DNA from: Egicoccus sp035462025
GTDB lineage: Bacteria; Actinomycetota; Nitriliruptoria; Nitriliruptorales; Nitriliruptoraceae
Reading direction: 5' to 3'
Assembly: GCA_035462025.1 (NCBI GenBank)
Contig: DATHUR010000206.1
Location: 1-51,705, forward strand
Length of the DNA stretch: 51,705 nt
Below are positions 32,976 through 41,425 of this stretch, piece after piece. The stretch's first letter is position 1. Each line of letters begins with the position of its first letter. Position numbers and translations under genes: made by a program. The notes beneath the pieces were generated by a model. That model saw only the letters and a program-made list of their open reading frames with translations, was not told the DNA's origin and ran no database searches.

Positions 32976-34026
32976 TGGCGTGCAGGTCGGCGTTGAGGCC
33001 GCCCCAGTCGGCCGCCTCGCCCGAGCGCTTCTTCGCGAGGACCTTCCCGGTCACCGAGTCGCGCAGGAACAGCAGCCCGTCCTGCCCGGACAACTCCTTC
33101 GCCTTGACGATGGCCCCGTCGGGGAGGGTGACCTTCGTACCGGCCGTGATGTACAGGCCCGCCTCGATCACGCAGCGGTCGCCGAGTGAGATGCCGACCC
33201 CGGCGTTGGCGCCGATCAGGCACTGTTCGCCGACCCGGATCACCTCCTTGCCGCCGCCCGAGAGCGTGCCCATGACCGAGGCGCTGCCGCCGAGGTCGGA
33301 CCCGTCGCCGAGCACGACGCCGGCCGAGATGCGGCCCTCGACCATCGAGGCGCCCAGCGTGCCGGCGTTGAAGTTGACGAACCCTTCGTGCATGACCGTG
33401 GTGCCCGAGGCGAGGTGGGCGCCGAGCCGGACCCGGTCGGCGTCACCGATCCGCACGCCGGACGGCACCACGTAGTCGGTCATGCGCGGGAACTTGTCCA
33501 CGCTGGTGACCCGGACGCGGTGCCCCTGCGCCTCGAGGCGCAGGCGCAGTGCGGTGAACCCGTCCGGGTCACACGGTCCGAGGTCGGTCCAGACCACGTT
33601 GTTGAGCAGGCCGAACGCGCCTTCCAACGACACGCCGTGCGGCTTGACGAGCCGGAGCGAGAGCAGGTGCAGGCGCAGGTAGACGTCGTGGGCGTCGACC
33701 GGGGCCGCGTCGAGGTCCTCGATGAAGGTGACCACCGCCCGGCGTTGCGTGCCGGTGTCGACGGGCGACGCGACCCTCGCCGCGGCCACCGCGTCACGCA
33801 CGGCGTCGGAGACCGACTGCTGGCCCGTGACCGCCTCGACGTGGGTGTCATCGAGTTCGTAGGTCCCGGCCCCGCCGCTGTGGCCGACCGCCCCACCCAG
33901 GGCCGCGGCGGCGGTCGGGGCGTCGTCGAGCTTGACCAGCGGGTAGAAGGTGTCGAGCACCTTGCTGCCGTCACCGGCGGTCGAGATCGTCGCCAGGCCG
34001 ATCCCGAGGGCGGCCGTCGAGGTCAT
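32968..34026 (-). CDS. dapD: Tetrahydrodipicolinate N-succinyltransferase (actinobacterial type)
   Basis: DapD transfers succinyl from succinyl-CoA to tetrahydrodipicolinate. The 352-residue protein is the long actinobacterial form: an N-terminal domain of about 170 residues and a left-handed beta-helix of hexapeptide repeats (VRIGDADRVRLGAHLASGTT, then FVNFNAGTLGASMVEGRIS and VGISLGDRCVIEAGLYIT). The conserved MVEGRISAGVVLGDGSDLGG Glu and the SVMGTLSGGG loop are present. It is first in the dapD-dapE-comB operon; a DapC-like aminotransferase lies at 35977-37152, so three succinylase-branch enzymes are close together. Confidence 0.95.
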   Translation of the reverse strand: MTSTAALGIGLATISTAGDGSKVLDTFYPLVKLDDAPTAAAALGGAVGHSGGAGTYELDDTHVEAVTGQQSVSDAVRDAVAAARVASPVDTGTQRRAVVTFIEDLDAAPVDAHDVYLRLHLLSLRLVKPHGVSLEGAFGLLNNVVWTDLGPCDPDGFTALRLRLEAQGHRVRVTSVDKFPRMTDYVVPSGVRIGDADRVRLGAHLASGTTVMHEGFVNFNAGTLGASMVEGRISAGVVLGDGSDLGGSASVMGTLSGGGKEVIRVGEQCLIGANAGVGISLGDRCVIEAGLYITAGTKVTLPDGAIVKAKELSGQDGLLFLRDSVTGKVLAKKRSGEAADWGGLNADLHAND

Positions 34027-34155
34027 CGTTCAGGGTCCTTCGTCTGGACAACGGTGTCAGGCGGCCGAGCCTAACGGTTGTGTCAGACTGCCCCGACGGC
34101 CGGTCGCTCCCCGGAGCCCACCCAACCGGTCCCTCCTTCCGTTCCCGAGGACTCC

Positions 34156-34941
34156 GTGCCGCACCCGTTCCTGGACGACGACGGTCCCGCCGCGATCGCA
34201 CACCGCGGCGGCGACCACGTGGGCGCCGAGAACTCGATGGCGGCGTTCGCCGACGCGGTGGCGCTCGGCTACCGCTACCTCGAGACCGACGTCCACGTGT
34301 CCAGCGACGACGTGCTCGTGGTCCACCACGATCCAAGCCTCGACCGGGTGACCGACACCGTCGGCGCCATCGCCGGGCTCACCTGGGAGACCGTGTCACG
34401 CGCCCGGATCTCGAGCCGCGAACCGGTGCCCCGGTTCGACGAGTTGGTGTCGAGTTTCCCCGACGTCCGGCTCGTGGTCGACCTCAAGGACGACCTCGCC
34501 GTCGACCCGATGATCGAACGGCTGCGCGGGGACGACCGCCTGCTCGAGCGGATCTGCCTGGGCTCGTTCTCCGACGCACGTCTCGACCGGATCCGCAACG
34601 CGCTCGGCCGACGCGTGTGCACCTCGGCCGGTCCGGCCGAGGTCCGGCGCATGCGCATCGGATCGCTCACCCGGCGTGGCGGCAGCCGGGTCCGCATCCG
34701 CGCCGACGTCCTGCAGGTGCCGCTCCGCTTCGGCGCCATCCCGATCGTGGATGCCCGCTTCCTCGCGGCGGCACACTGGGCGGCCAAGCCGGTGCACGTG
34801 TGGACGGTGAACGAGCGCGCCGAGATGCACCGCCTGCTCGACCTCGGCGTCGACGGCCTGGTCAGCGACCGCACCCGAGCGCTGCGCGACATCCTGGTCG
34901 ACCGGGGTGCGTGGCGGCCCGTGGACGGGGACGCCGGATAG
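34156..34941 (+). CDS. Glycerophosphodiester phosphodiesterase
   Basis: The 261-residue protein is a GDPD-family TIM barrel. IAHRGGDHVGAENSMAAF supplies the first His and Glu, YLETDVHVSSDDVLVVHHDP the Glu/Asp metal ligands and second His, and VHVWTVNERAEMHRLLDLG the late Trp/Asn pair, followed by DGLVSDR. It hydrolyses glycerophosphodiesters from lipids to glycerol 3-phosphate. No signal peptide is seen, so it should act in the cytosol. GTG 34156 is supported by GAGGA 5-6 nt upstream. It is followed after 1 nt by the DUF368 membrane protein, suggesting a lipid-related pair. Confidence 0.92.
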   Translation: MPHPFLDDDGPAAIAHRGGDHVGAENSMAAFADAVALGYRYLETDVHVSSDDVLVVHHDPSLDRVTDTVGAIAGLTWETVSRARISSREPVPRFDELVSSFPDVRLVVDLKDDLAVDPMIERLRGDDRLLERICLGSFSDARLDRIRNALGRRVCTSAGPAEVRRMRIGSLTRRGGSRVRIRADVLQVPLRFGAIPIVDARFLAAAHWAAKPVHVWTVNERAEMHRLLDLGVDGLVSDRTRALRDILVDRGAWRPVDGDAG

Positions 34942-34942
34942 C

Positions 34943-35965
34943 GTGCTGCGCGCCGAGCCCGTGCCCTCCCCGCCCCCGAGACCCGGATCCGCCGTGGACG
35001 ACGCCCGCCCCGAGGACGACGCCCCCGTCGTGCCACGGCCGCCCGAGGCCGGGCCCGCGACCGCGCCACGCCGACCGCTCGACCTGCTCGGCACGGCCGC
35101 GGTCGGGGTCGGCATGGGAACCGCCGACCTCGTCCCCGGCTTCTCGGGCGGCACCGTCGCGCTGATCACCGGCATCTACCCGCGCCTGATCGCCAACGTC
35201 CGGCAGGGGGCACGCAGCCTGTCGCTGCTGGTCCGCGGCCAGGCCCGCGCGGCACTCGCCGCCCTCGCCGCGATCGAGTGGGGCTTCGTCGCCAGCCTGC
35301 TGCTCGGCATCCTCGGCGCCGTCTTCGCGCTCGCCACGCTGATGTCGCACCTGCTCGAGACCCGCCCGGTCCAGATGGAGGCGGTGTTCCTCGGCCTCAT
35401 CGTCGGTGCGACCGTCCTGGCGTGGCGGGAACTGCGCCGGCCCGCGCCGATCCACGCCCTGGTCGTGCTGGCCGTCGGCGCACTGTTCTTCGTGCTGCTC
35501 GGCTGGCGGAGCGGGGCCGTGACCGACCCGTCGCTGGCGGTCTTCCTCGTCGCCGGGATGGTCGCGATCTGCGCCATGATCCTGCCGGGCATCTCGGGTT
35601 CGTTCCTGCTGCTCATGCTCGGGATGTACACGGCCGTCATCGACGCGGTCAGCGACCGCGACCTCGTGGTCATCGCCGTGTTCGGGATCGGCACGGTGGT
35701 CGGCCTGGCCGCCTTCTCGACCCTGCTGAACTGGCTGCTGACCCACTACCACGATCTGGTGCTCGCCAGCATGATCGGGCTGATGGTCGGCTCGGTCCGG
35801 GTGCTGTGGCCGTGGCCGCCGGACCCGAAGGAGGGCGTCGGCGACGTACGCCTGCACGCCCCCGTCGCCGACGAGTGGCCGGTCGCGCTCGGCCTGGCCG
35901 TGGGGGCCTGCCTCGCGGTGCTCGCGGTCGGTGCGGTCGCGAAACGCATCGCGGACCGCACGTAG
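34943..35965 (+). CDS. DUF368 membrane protein (undecaprenyl-phosphate translocase family)
   Basis: The 340-residue protein has a disordered, acidic/Pro-rich N-terminus of about 45 residues and about eight hydrophobic segments. Two related motifs mark DUF368: MGTADLVPGFSGGTVALITG near residue 60 and MILPGISGSFLLLMLGMY near residue 210, consistent with an inverted-repeat carrier. Recent work on this family (PopT) links it to return of undecaprenyl phosphate across the membrane for cell wall synthesis. GTG 34943 lies 1 nt after the GDPD stop; a GTG at about 34994 is possible. It converges on the DapC-like gene. Confidence 0.88.
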   Translation: MLRAEPVPSPPPRPGSAVDDARPEDDAPVVPRPPEAGPATAPRRPLDLLGTAAVGVGMGTADLVPGFSGGTVALITGIYPRLIANVRQGARSLSLLVRGQARAALAALAAIEWGFVASLLLGILGAVFALATLMSHLLETRPVQMEAVFLGLIVGATVLAWRELRRPAPIHALVVLAVGALFFVLLGWRSGAVTDPSLAVFLVAGMVAICAMILPGISGSFLLLMLGMYTAVIDAVSDRDLVVIAVFGIGTVVGLAAFSTLLNWLLTHYHDLVLASMIGLMVGSVRVLWPWPPDPKEGVGDVRLHAPVADEWPVALGLAVGACLAVLAVGAVAKRIADRT

Positions 35966-35976
35966 CGTCCCGCGAA

Positions 35977-37152
35977 TCAGGTCGGCAGGCGCCCCGCGTC
36001 GATCGCCTCGGCCCAGCGCTCCACCGCTTCCCGGCAGCCCTGCACGGTGGGCACCAGTGCCAGGCGCAGCCAGCCCGCGCCGGCCGGCCCGAACGCGCGC
36101 CCCGGCGAGGCCACGATGCGCTCCTTCAGCAGTGCTTCGGTGTAGGCGGCGTCGTCGCCACCCGGCGCGCGGAACCACACGTAGAACGTGGCCTGTGACC
36201 CGCTGACCTCGATGCCCGCGTCCTTGAGGAAGCCCAGCACGACGTCACGCTTCGCCGCGAACACCGCCCGCCGGGCATCGACGTGGGTCTGGTCGCGCCA
36301 GGCGGCGGTGGCGGCGGCCTGGACGAAGTCGGGGGAGGCGGTGCCCATGTTGGGCCGCAGCAGGCGCAACCGCCGGATCAACTCCGGGTCGCCGACGATG
36401 GCGCCGGCGCGGTAGCCGGTCATGCCCGAGCGCTTCGACAGCGACACGAACGCGAGCACGTCGGTGAAGTCGCCGTCGCACACCTCCAGCACGCTGGGGG
36501 CGGGCTCGTCGAACCAGACCTCCTGGTAGCACTCGTCCGAGGCCAGGAGCAGGCGGTGCTCGCGCGCGACCGCGACCTGGCGCCGGTACCAGTCGGCGTC
36601 GGCGGTCGCCCCGGTGGGGTTGTGCGGGTAGTTGACCCAGGCGATGCAGGCCGCACGCAGCCGGTCCGCCTCGAGGCGGTCGAGGTCGAGCCGCCAGCCC
36701 GCCTCGTGGGTGAGCGCGACCGGGTCCGACTCGCCGCCCGCGAACAGGGCACCCCGGCCGTACACGGGGTAGCCGGGGTCGCCCCAGATCACGTTCCGAC
36801 GGTCCCCGTGCGGGTCCAGCACGGCCAGCGGCAGGTGGAAGATCGCCTCCTTGCTGCCGGCCGAGGGCAACACGTGCAGGTCGGGGTCCACCTCGACCCC
36901 GTGCCGGGTCATCACCCAGGCGGCCACCGCTTCGCGCAGGCTGCGCTGGCCGGCCGCCGTGGGGTAGCGGCTCACCGGTCCGACCGCGTCGATCAACGCG
37001 TCGCGGATGAACGGCGGCGTCGGCTCGTCGGGGTCGCCGATCGAGAAGTCGGCCAGCGGTTGCCCGTCCGCCCGCAGTTCGTTGGCCAGATCCTGCAGGT
37101 GCGCGAGGGGATAGCCGCCGAGTCGTTCGAGCGCAGGGTTCCTGGTTGCCAT
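35977..37152 (-). CDS. dapC: Class I/II aminotransferase, probable N-succinyl-DAP aminotransferase
   Basis: The 391-residue fold-type I aminotransferase has FSIGDPDEPTPPFIRDAL, LPSAGSKEAIFHLPLAVLDP, WGDPGYPVYGRGA, the AWVNYPHNPTGA PLP-Asn, SDECYQEVWFD, and the PLP Lys in VSLSKRSGMTGYRAG. The pattern resembles actinobacterial DapC more than AspC or AlaT, and the nearby dapD-dapE operon supports that role, so the symbol is a moderate-confidence choice. It would aminate N-succinyl-2-amino-6-ketopimelate using glutamate. ATG 37152 is preferred (GGGAGG 4 nt upstream); GTG 37164 is possible. It is divergent from serB. Confidence 0.8.
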   Translation of the reverse strand: MATRNPALERLGGYPLAHLQDLANELRADGQPLADFSIGDPDEPTPPFIRDALIDAVGPVSRYPTAAGQRSLREAVAAWVMTRHGVEVDPDLHVLPSAGSKEAIFHLPLAVLDPHGDRRNVIWGDPGYPVYGRGALFAGGESDPVALTHEAGWRLDLDRLEADRLRAACIAWVNYPHNPTGATADADWYRRQVAVAREHRLLLASDECYQEVWFDEPAPSVLEVCDGDFTDVLAFVSLSKRSGMTGYRAGAIVGDPELIRRLRLLRPNMGTASPDFVQAAATAAWRDQTHVDARRAVFAAKRDVVLGFLKDAGIEVSGSQATFYVWFRAPGGDDAAYTEALLKERIVASPGRAFGPAGAGWLRLALVPTVQGCREAVERWAEAIDAGRLPT

Positions 37153-37213
37153 GGCGCCTCCCACCCTCCGGGAACATCACGCTGCCGAGCGGGGAGCGTA
37201 TGCGGGCGGGGGA

Positions 37214-37219
37214 TAGGCT
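37214..37219 (+). promoter_or_regulatory. -10 element of a leaderless serB promoter
   Basis: TAGGCT ends 7 nt before ATG 37227, so transcription should start at the A of the start codon. No ribosome-binding site is found between them. The -35 region is not convincing. Confidence 0.5.
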
Positions 37220-37226
37220 CGATGTC

Positions 37227-38459
37227 ATGGACGAAGCACTCCGGACGATCCTGGTGCGTTGCACGGGACGCGACCGCCCCGGGATCACCACCGGGCTGCT
37301 CGGTGTGCTCGCCGAGACCCGCGCGCATCTGTACGACATGGAGCAGGTCGTCGTCCGCGAGCGGCTGACCCTCGACCTGCTCGTCGGCATCTCGACCGGC
37401 GACGACGTGCTCAAGGACCTGCTGTTCCACGGGTGGGAGCAGGGTCTGCAGCTCGAATTCGATGTCGTCGACGAGACCGCCGAGGCGCCCACGCGTCCCC
37501 GGTTCGTCGTGACCGTCATCGGTCAGACCCTGCCACCGGGCGCACTGGCCGGGGTGACCGGCGCGATCGCGGACGGCGGCGGCAACATCGATCGCATCCA
37601 GCGACTGTCGCGCTACCCGGTCGTGTCCTTCGAGTTCGTCGTCGTCGACGGCGACGTCGAGGAGATGCGTCGTGCGTTGGTGGCCGCCAGCCGTGAGCAC
37701 GGCGTCGACGTCGCGATCCAGCGCGAGAGCCTCGAGCGCCGCGCGAAGCGGTTGGTCGTCATGGACGTCGACTCGACACTGATCCAGGACGAGGTCATCG
37801 AACTGCTCGCCGACGTCGCCGGATGCGCGCGCGAGGTGGCCGACATCACCGCCCGCGCCATGAACGGCGAACTCGACTTCGAGGCGTCCCTGCGCGAACG
37901 GGTCGCCAAGCTCGCGGGCACACCGGTCGAAGCGCTCGACGAGGTCCGCGAACGGCTCCGCCTGACCCCCGGTGCCCGCACGTTCGTGCGCACGCTCAAA
38001 CGGCTCGGTTACACGGTCGCGATCGTGTCCGGGGGGTTCACCGCCATCACCGACGGGCTCGCTCGGGACCTCGACCTCGACCACGCGGTCGCCAACGAAC
38101 TCGAGATCGTCGACGGCAAACTGACCGGGCGCGTGCTCGGCGAGGTGATCGACCGTCCCGGCAAGGCCGCCGTCCTGCGCCGGATCGCCGCGGCCGAGCA
38201 CATCCCGCTCGAGCAGACGGTCGCCATCGGGGACGGCGCCAACGACCTCGACATGCTGGCCACCGCCGGCCTCGGCATCGCCTTCAACGCCAAACCGGTC
38301 GTGCGCGACGCCGCCGACACGGCCGTGTCCGTGCCCTACCTCGATGCCATCCTGTTCCTGCTCGGCATCCGGCGTGACGAGGTCGAGGCTGCCGATGCAT
38401 CCGATCCCGAGGTCGTCCGCGACGGCCTCATCCCCGTGCCCGGCACACCACCCGTGTAG
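37227..38459 (+). CDS. serB: Phosphoserine phosphatase with two ACT domains
   Basis: SerB removes phosphate from phosphoserine, the last step of serine synthesis. The 410-residue protein has two N-terminal ACT domains (residues about 5-80 and 92-165, RCTGRDRPGITTGLLGVL and VTVIGQTLPPGALAGVTGAI) and a C-terminal HAD domain: VVMDVDSTLIQDEVIE (Asp180, Asp182), AIVSGGFTAITDGLA, GKAAVLRRIA and VAIGDGANDLDMLATAGLG. This is the long mycobacterial-type SerB, where ACT domains bind serine for feedback control. The start has no leader and no ribosome site; see the -10 at 37214. Confidence 0.95.
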   Translation: MDEALRTILVRCTGRDRPGITTGLLGVLAETRAHLYDMEQVVVRERLTLDLLVGISTGDDVLKDLLFHGWEQGLQLEFDVVDETAEAPTRPRFVVTVIGQTLPPGALAGVTGAIADGGGNIDRIQRLSRYPVVSFEFVVVDGDVEEMRRALVAASREHGVDVAIQRESLERRAKRLVVMDVDSTLIQDEVIELLADVAGCAREVADITARAMNGELDFEASLRERVAKLAGTPVEALDEVRERLRLTPGARTFVRTLKRLGYTVAIVSGGFTAITDGLARDLDLDHAVANELEIVDGKLTGRVLGEVIDRPGKAAVLRRIAAAEHIPLEQTVAIGDGANDLDMLATAGLGIAFNAKPVVRDAADTAVSVPYLDAILFLLGIRRDEVEAADASDPEVVRDGLIPVPGTPPV

Positions 38460-38460
38460 G

Positions 38461-39558
38461 TCAGGCGGCCGGCGGCAGGGGCGCCGGCGGCTCGGGGTCG
38501 TCGACGGGCGCGTTGGCGACCAGCAGTTGCTCGAGCACGTCGGTGCGCCGGGCGATGCGCATACCGGCGCGCCGGTAGAGCGCCACGGCACCGTCGAGCG
38601 TGATGTCGTCGACCTCGAGGCGCACGCCGGTCAGGCCCCGGGCCCGGAAGGCCGCGAACGCCGCCCGCAGGAGCGCCATCCCGATGCCGCGGCCCTGCCA
38701 GGCGGGCACGACCGCGAGATCGCGGATCCAGCCCTCCTCTGCGGCACCCTCGGCCCCCGCGCGACACCACGCGAAGCCAACGAGGGTCGGTTGGTCGAGC
38801 GGATCGTCGTCGCCGACACCGACGCCCGGAGCCGCCTCGGCCAGCAGCACCAGGGCCGGGTCGAAGCCGGGATCGCGCAGGTGGGCCTCGACCCACTCGT
38901 CGAGTTCGAGCGGGAGGAACTCGGGGTTGTCGGCGAAGGCGTCGAGGTGCGCGGCCCACAGCGCCGGCTCGTCGCGCCCGGGTTCGAACGTGCGGACGGT
39001 GACGCCGTCGGGCCAGTTGGGGGCCGGCGGCGCGGCGTGCAGGTCGAGGCGCAGTTCCAGCAGGTAGCGGACCGGAACGAAGCCGCGGCTGGTGAAGAAA
39101 CTGCTGGCGCGCCGATCGCCGTCGAGGACGGTCGTGCGCAACACGGCCGTCTCGCGCCCGGCCACCCAGGCCTCGTGGCGGGCTCGCTGCTCGGCGTGGT
39201 CGAGCAGATAGGTGGCCAGACCGTGGCCCTCCCAGTCGGGATGCACCCGCCCCTCGACGTGCAGGTCGAGTTCGTCGGTCCAGGGGTCGACGTCGACCTG
39301 GAACTCGAGCGCAGCCACCAGCGACGGCGACGCGTCGGGATGCTCGACGAGCAGGACGTCGTCCGGACCTCCCAACTCCAGCCACCGCACGCGCAGGTCG
39401 GCCGGCCGGGTCGTCACCGCCCCGACGCGCGCGATCGAGCACGTGGCGTACAGACCTGCGACGGTGAACAGGTCGTCCCAGGCGGCGCGCCGCAGCGAGA
39501 ATCCGTCCGGCGGCGTCGGCAGGGTCAGGGCGTGCAGGTCGTCGGACACGGCGGCCAT
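38461..39558 (-). CDS. Tandem-GNAT acetyltransferase
   Basis: The 365-residue protein consists of two GNAT domains. The first has HPDWEGHGLATYLLDHAEQRA and SFFTSRGFVPVRYLLELRL; the second has DLAVVPAWQGRGIGMALLRAA, the intact acetyl-CoA loop, and AVALYRRAGMRIARRTDVLE. The layout resembles mycothiol synthase (MshD) and related two-domain enzymes, but key MshD residues cannot be confirmed by eye. It ends 1 nt after the convergent serB. The C-terminus is Pro-rich. Substrate unknown. Confidence 0.82.
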   Translation of the reverse strand: MAAVSDDLHALTLPTPPDGFSLRRAAWDDLFTVAGLYATCSIARVGAVTTRPADLRVRWLELGGPDDVLLVEHPDASPSLVAALEFQVDVDPWTDELDLHVEGRVHPDWEGHGLATYLLDHAEQRARHEAWVAGRETAVLRTTVLDGDRRASSFFTSRGFVPVRYLLELRLDLHAAPPAPNWPDGVTVRTFEPGRDEPALWAAHLDAFADNPEFLPLELDEWVEAHLRDPGFDPALVLLAEAAPGVGVGDDDPLDQPTLVGFAWCRAGAEGAAEEGWIRDLAVVPAWQGRGIGMALLRAAFAAFRARGLTGVRLEVDDITLDGAVALYRRAGMRIARRTDVLEQLLVANAPVDDPEPPAPLPPAA

Positions 39559-39615
39559 GCTACGGCCGACTACCCTCGCCGCCCGTCACCCGCCCCTGCC
39601 AGGAGCGCATCCAAC

Positions 39616-40416
39616 GTGCCCCGCGTCGACGTCTACCACCTCACCCCGACCCGCCGGTTGCCGCTGATCGAGGAGGACGGCCTGCGCACCCGCGCGGACC
39701 TGTCCTCGCTGTACGGCCCGCCGAGCGAGTTCGACACCGCCGCCCCCGGCACGTTCGCCCACGGCAAGCGGGTCAGCGCCTGGCTGTCGCTCGACTACGC
39801 CAAGGCGCACGCCGAGGCCTACGGCAAGGGGCTGGTCAGCTACTCGGTCGACCCGGCCAAGACGCTGGCGGCACCGGCGTCGGTGCGCGAGAGCGCGACG
39901 CCGGCGGCGTACTGGGAGCAGGCCAAGCCGCTCAAGGAGTGGCTGGACGGTGACGTGCCCGACGACCTCGAGGTGCACCAGAACCTGCCGGTGCGCACGA
40001 AGTACCTGCAGTTGCACGCGCCCCTGGTCGGCGAGGCCGACCTCGGCCCCTACGCGCCGCTGGTGGCCGCGGTCGCCGACGAGGATCGACTGTCGGCCAA
40101 GGCGCTGATGCACCTCGCGGTCATCGCCTCGGACGGTGAGTTCGACTCGCCGGCGTTCACCGCCGCGTGCGCGCTGGCGTGGCGCGACGAGAAGGACCCC
40201 GACCGCCTCGTGCGCGAGTTGATCGAGACCGACCCGGACAAGGTCGCGTCCGCGGCGCTCGCCGAACACGGGTCGACGGCGCCGGACGCCGTCCGGGTCC
40301 TGCGCGAGGCCCTCGAGGAGACCCGTGAGTGGTCGGACGAAAACGGTGTCGACCACGGCCAGGGCCTGTTCGCCCGCACCGCCCTGGTGCTCGACGAACT
40401 CCCCGACAAGGCCTAG
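39616..40416 (+). CDS. Protein of unknown function with possible ADP-ribosyltransferase-like N-terminus
   Basis: The 266-residue protein starts VDVYHLTPTRRLPLIEEDGL, an N-terminal pattern (YHLT, then a hydrophobic-I-x3-GL) reminiscent of ART/DarT-like folds, followed by HGKRVSAWLSLDYAKAHAEA. The second half, from about residue 140, is an alpha-helical acidic region (LSAKALMHLAVIASDGEFD, LREALEETREWSDENG). I cannot name a family with confidence and see no partner antitoxin. GTG 39616 follows AGGAG. The 3' end overlaps the small convergent gene below by 4 nt. Confidence 0.6.
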   Translation: MPRVDVYHLTPTRRLPLIEEDGLRTRADLSSLYGPPSEFDTAAPGTFAHGKRVSAWLSLDYAKAHAEAYGKGLVSYSVDPAKTLAAPASVRESATPAAYWEQAKPLKEWLDGDVPDDLEVHQNLPVRTKYLQLHAPLVGEADLGPYAPLVAAVADEDRLSAKALMHLAVIASDGEFDSPAFTAACALAWRDEKDPDRLVRELIETDPDKVASAALAEHGSTAPDAVRVLREALEETREWSDENGVDHGQGLFARTALVLDELPDKA

Positions 40417-40619
40417 AGGCTGACGATGCCGAGGTGGGTGACGGTGGGGTCGTCCTCGTCGCCCTCGAGCTCGAAGCGGACCCGCTGACCGATGCGCAAC
40501 TCGAACAGGCCCGAGGTGTCGAACGTCTCGGCGCCGTAGCGGTACTCGCGCAGTTGGTCGTCGAGCAGCGTGCCGGAACGTGTCGCCGGGTCGAAGTGTC
40601 TGACCGTGCCCTGCGGCAT
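40413..40619 (-). CDS. Small OB-fold, cold-shock-like protein lacking RNP motifs
   Basis: The 68-residue protein reads like a cold-shock domain: GTVRHFDPATRSGTLLDD corresponds to the first strands, and FELRIGQRVRFELEGDEDDP to the last conserved strand of Csp proteins. However, the aromatic RNP1 and RNP2 motifs (KGFGFI and VFVHF types) are absent, so RNA binding through them is unlikely. ATG 40619 has GAGGAG upstream. A stem-loop and about 90 bp separate it from cofC, transcribed in the same direction upstream. Confidence 0.65.
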   Translation of the reverse strand: MPQGTVRHFDPATRSGTLLDDQLREYRYGAETFDTSGLFELRIGQRVRFELEGDEDDPTVTHLGIVSL

Positions 40620-40644
40620 GTCCGGGTACTCCTCGCGTCGGGGG

Positions 40645-40671
40645 TCCCCGGGCCTGGTTCGGCCCCGGGGA
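40645..40671. terminator. Stem-loop between cofC and the OB-fold gene
   Basis: TCCCCGGGCC (40645-40654) pairs with GGCCCCGGGGA (40661-40671), 10 bp with one bulged C and a 6-nt loop. It follows the cofC stop on the minus strand. No U-run, so attenuator or terminator is uncertain. Confidence 0.4.
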
Positions 40672-40707
40672 AGTCCTGGAGCGCCGAGGATAGCCGGGGT
40701 GCTCGCG

Positions 40708-41352
40708 TCAGCCGGTCTCGGCGTCGTGCCGGTCCCAGCCGGCCAGCAGCGCCGCCGTCGCCGGCCCGACGGGACGCGATGCGAGCGCCGCCAGGTCGCT
40801 CACGGTGTCGACGTCGATCGCGAAGCCCGGCGTTCGCACCGTGGCGACCGTCAGACCCCGCCGTCTCGCCTCGGCATGGTGTCGGCGGGCCGACGATGGT
40901 CCGTATGCCGTTGGCATGACGCCGGCGGGGCGTCGGAGCAGTCCGCCGGTACCGCCGTCGTCCGTCGGGGCCACGACGACGTCGCCGTCGGCGGCGAGCA
41001 CGGCCCGGACGTCGTCGCCCTGCATGCAGGGCAGGTCCGCGGTGACGACCAGCAGTCCGTCGGGATCGCCGAGGTGGTGCTCGGCGGCGCGCAGCGCCGC
41101 ATCCAGTCCACCACCGCCGGGCGGGTCCGCGACGACCTCGAGGCCCAACGCCGAGGCGGCTGCAGCGGCCGCTTCGCCGCCGGCCACGACGACGATGCGA
41201 TCGACCGGGCCGTCAGCCAGGGCCGCGCACACATCGGCCAGCATCGCGCCCGCGAGCGCGGCCCGCTGCTCGGCGGTCAACCACGCAGCCAGGCGCGTCT
41301 TGCCGGCCCCCGGGGCACGGAGGGGGACGAGCGCGACGGTGGAAGACGACAT
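40708..41352 (-). CDS. cofC: 2-Phospho-L-lactate (or PEP) guanylyltransferase, F420 biosynthesis
   Basis: CofC/FbiD couples a three-carbon phosphoacid to GTP to start coenzyme F420 side-chain assembly. The 214-residue nucleotidyltransferase begins VALVPLRAPGAGKTRLAAWL (the P-loop-like KTRL), has VVVAGGEAAAAAA, LEVVADPPGGGGLDAAL, LVVTADLPCMQGDDVRAVL (the catalytic Asp) and VVVAPTDDGGTGGLLRRP, then PGFAIDVDTVSDLAAL. These are CofC family marks. ATG 41352 is chosen; GTG 41355 adds one residue. It is divergent from gpsA, an arrangement also known near cofC in mycobacteria. Confidence 0.88.
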   Translation of the reverse strand: MSSSTVALVPLRAPGAGKTRLAAWLTAEQRAALAGAMLADVCAALADGPVDRIVVVAGGEAAAAAASALGLEVVADPPGGGGLDAALRAAEHHLGDPDGLLVVTADLPCMQGDDVRAVLAADGDVVVAPTDDGGTGGLLRRPAGVMPTAYGPSSARRHHAEARRRGLTVATVRTPGFAIDVDTVSDLAALASRPVGPATAALLAGWDRHDAETG

Positions 41353-41425
41353 CACCGGCAGGCTATCCCGGTAGGGTCACGCGGCCGGACAGCGCCGGTG
41401 GTCACGACGGGAGAGGGCACGCGCG

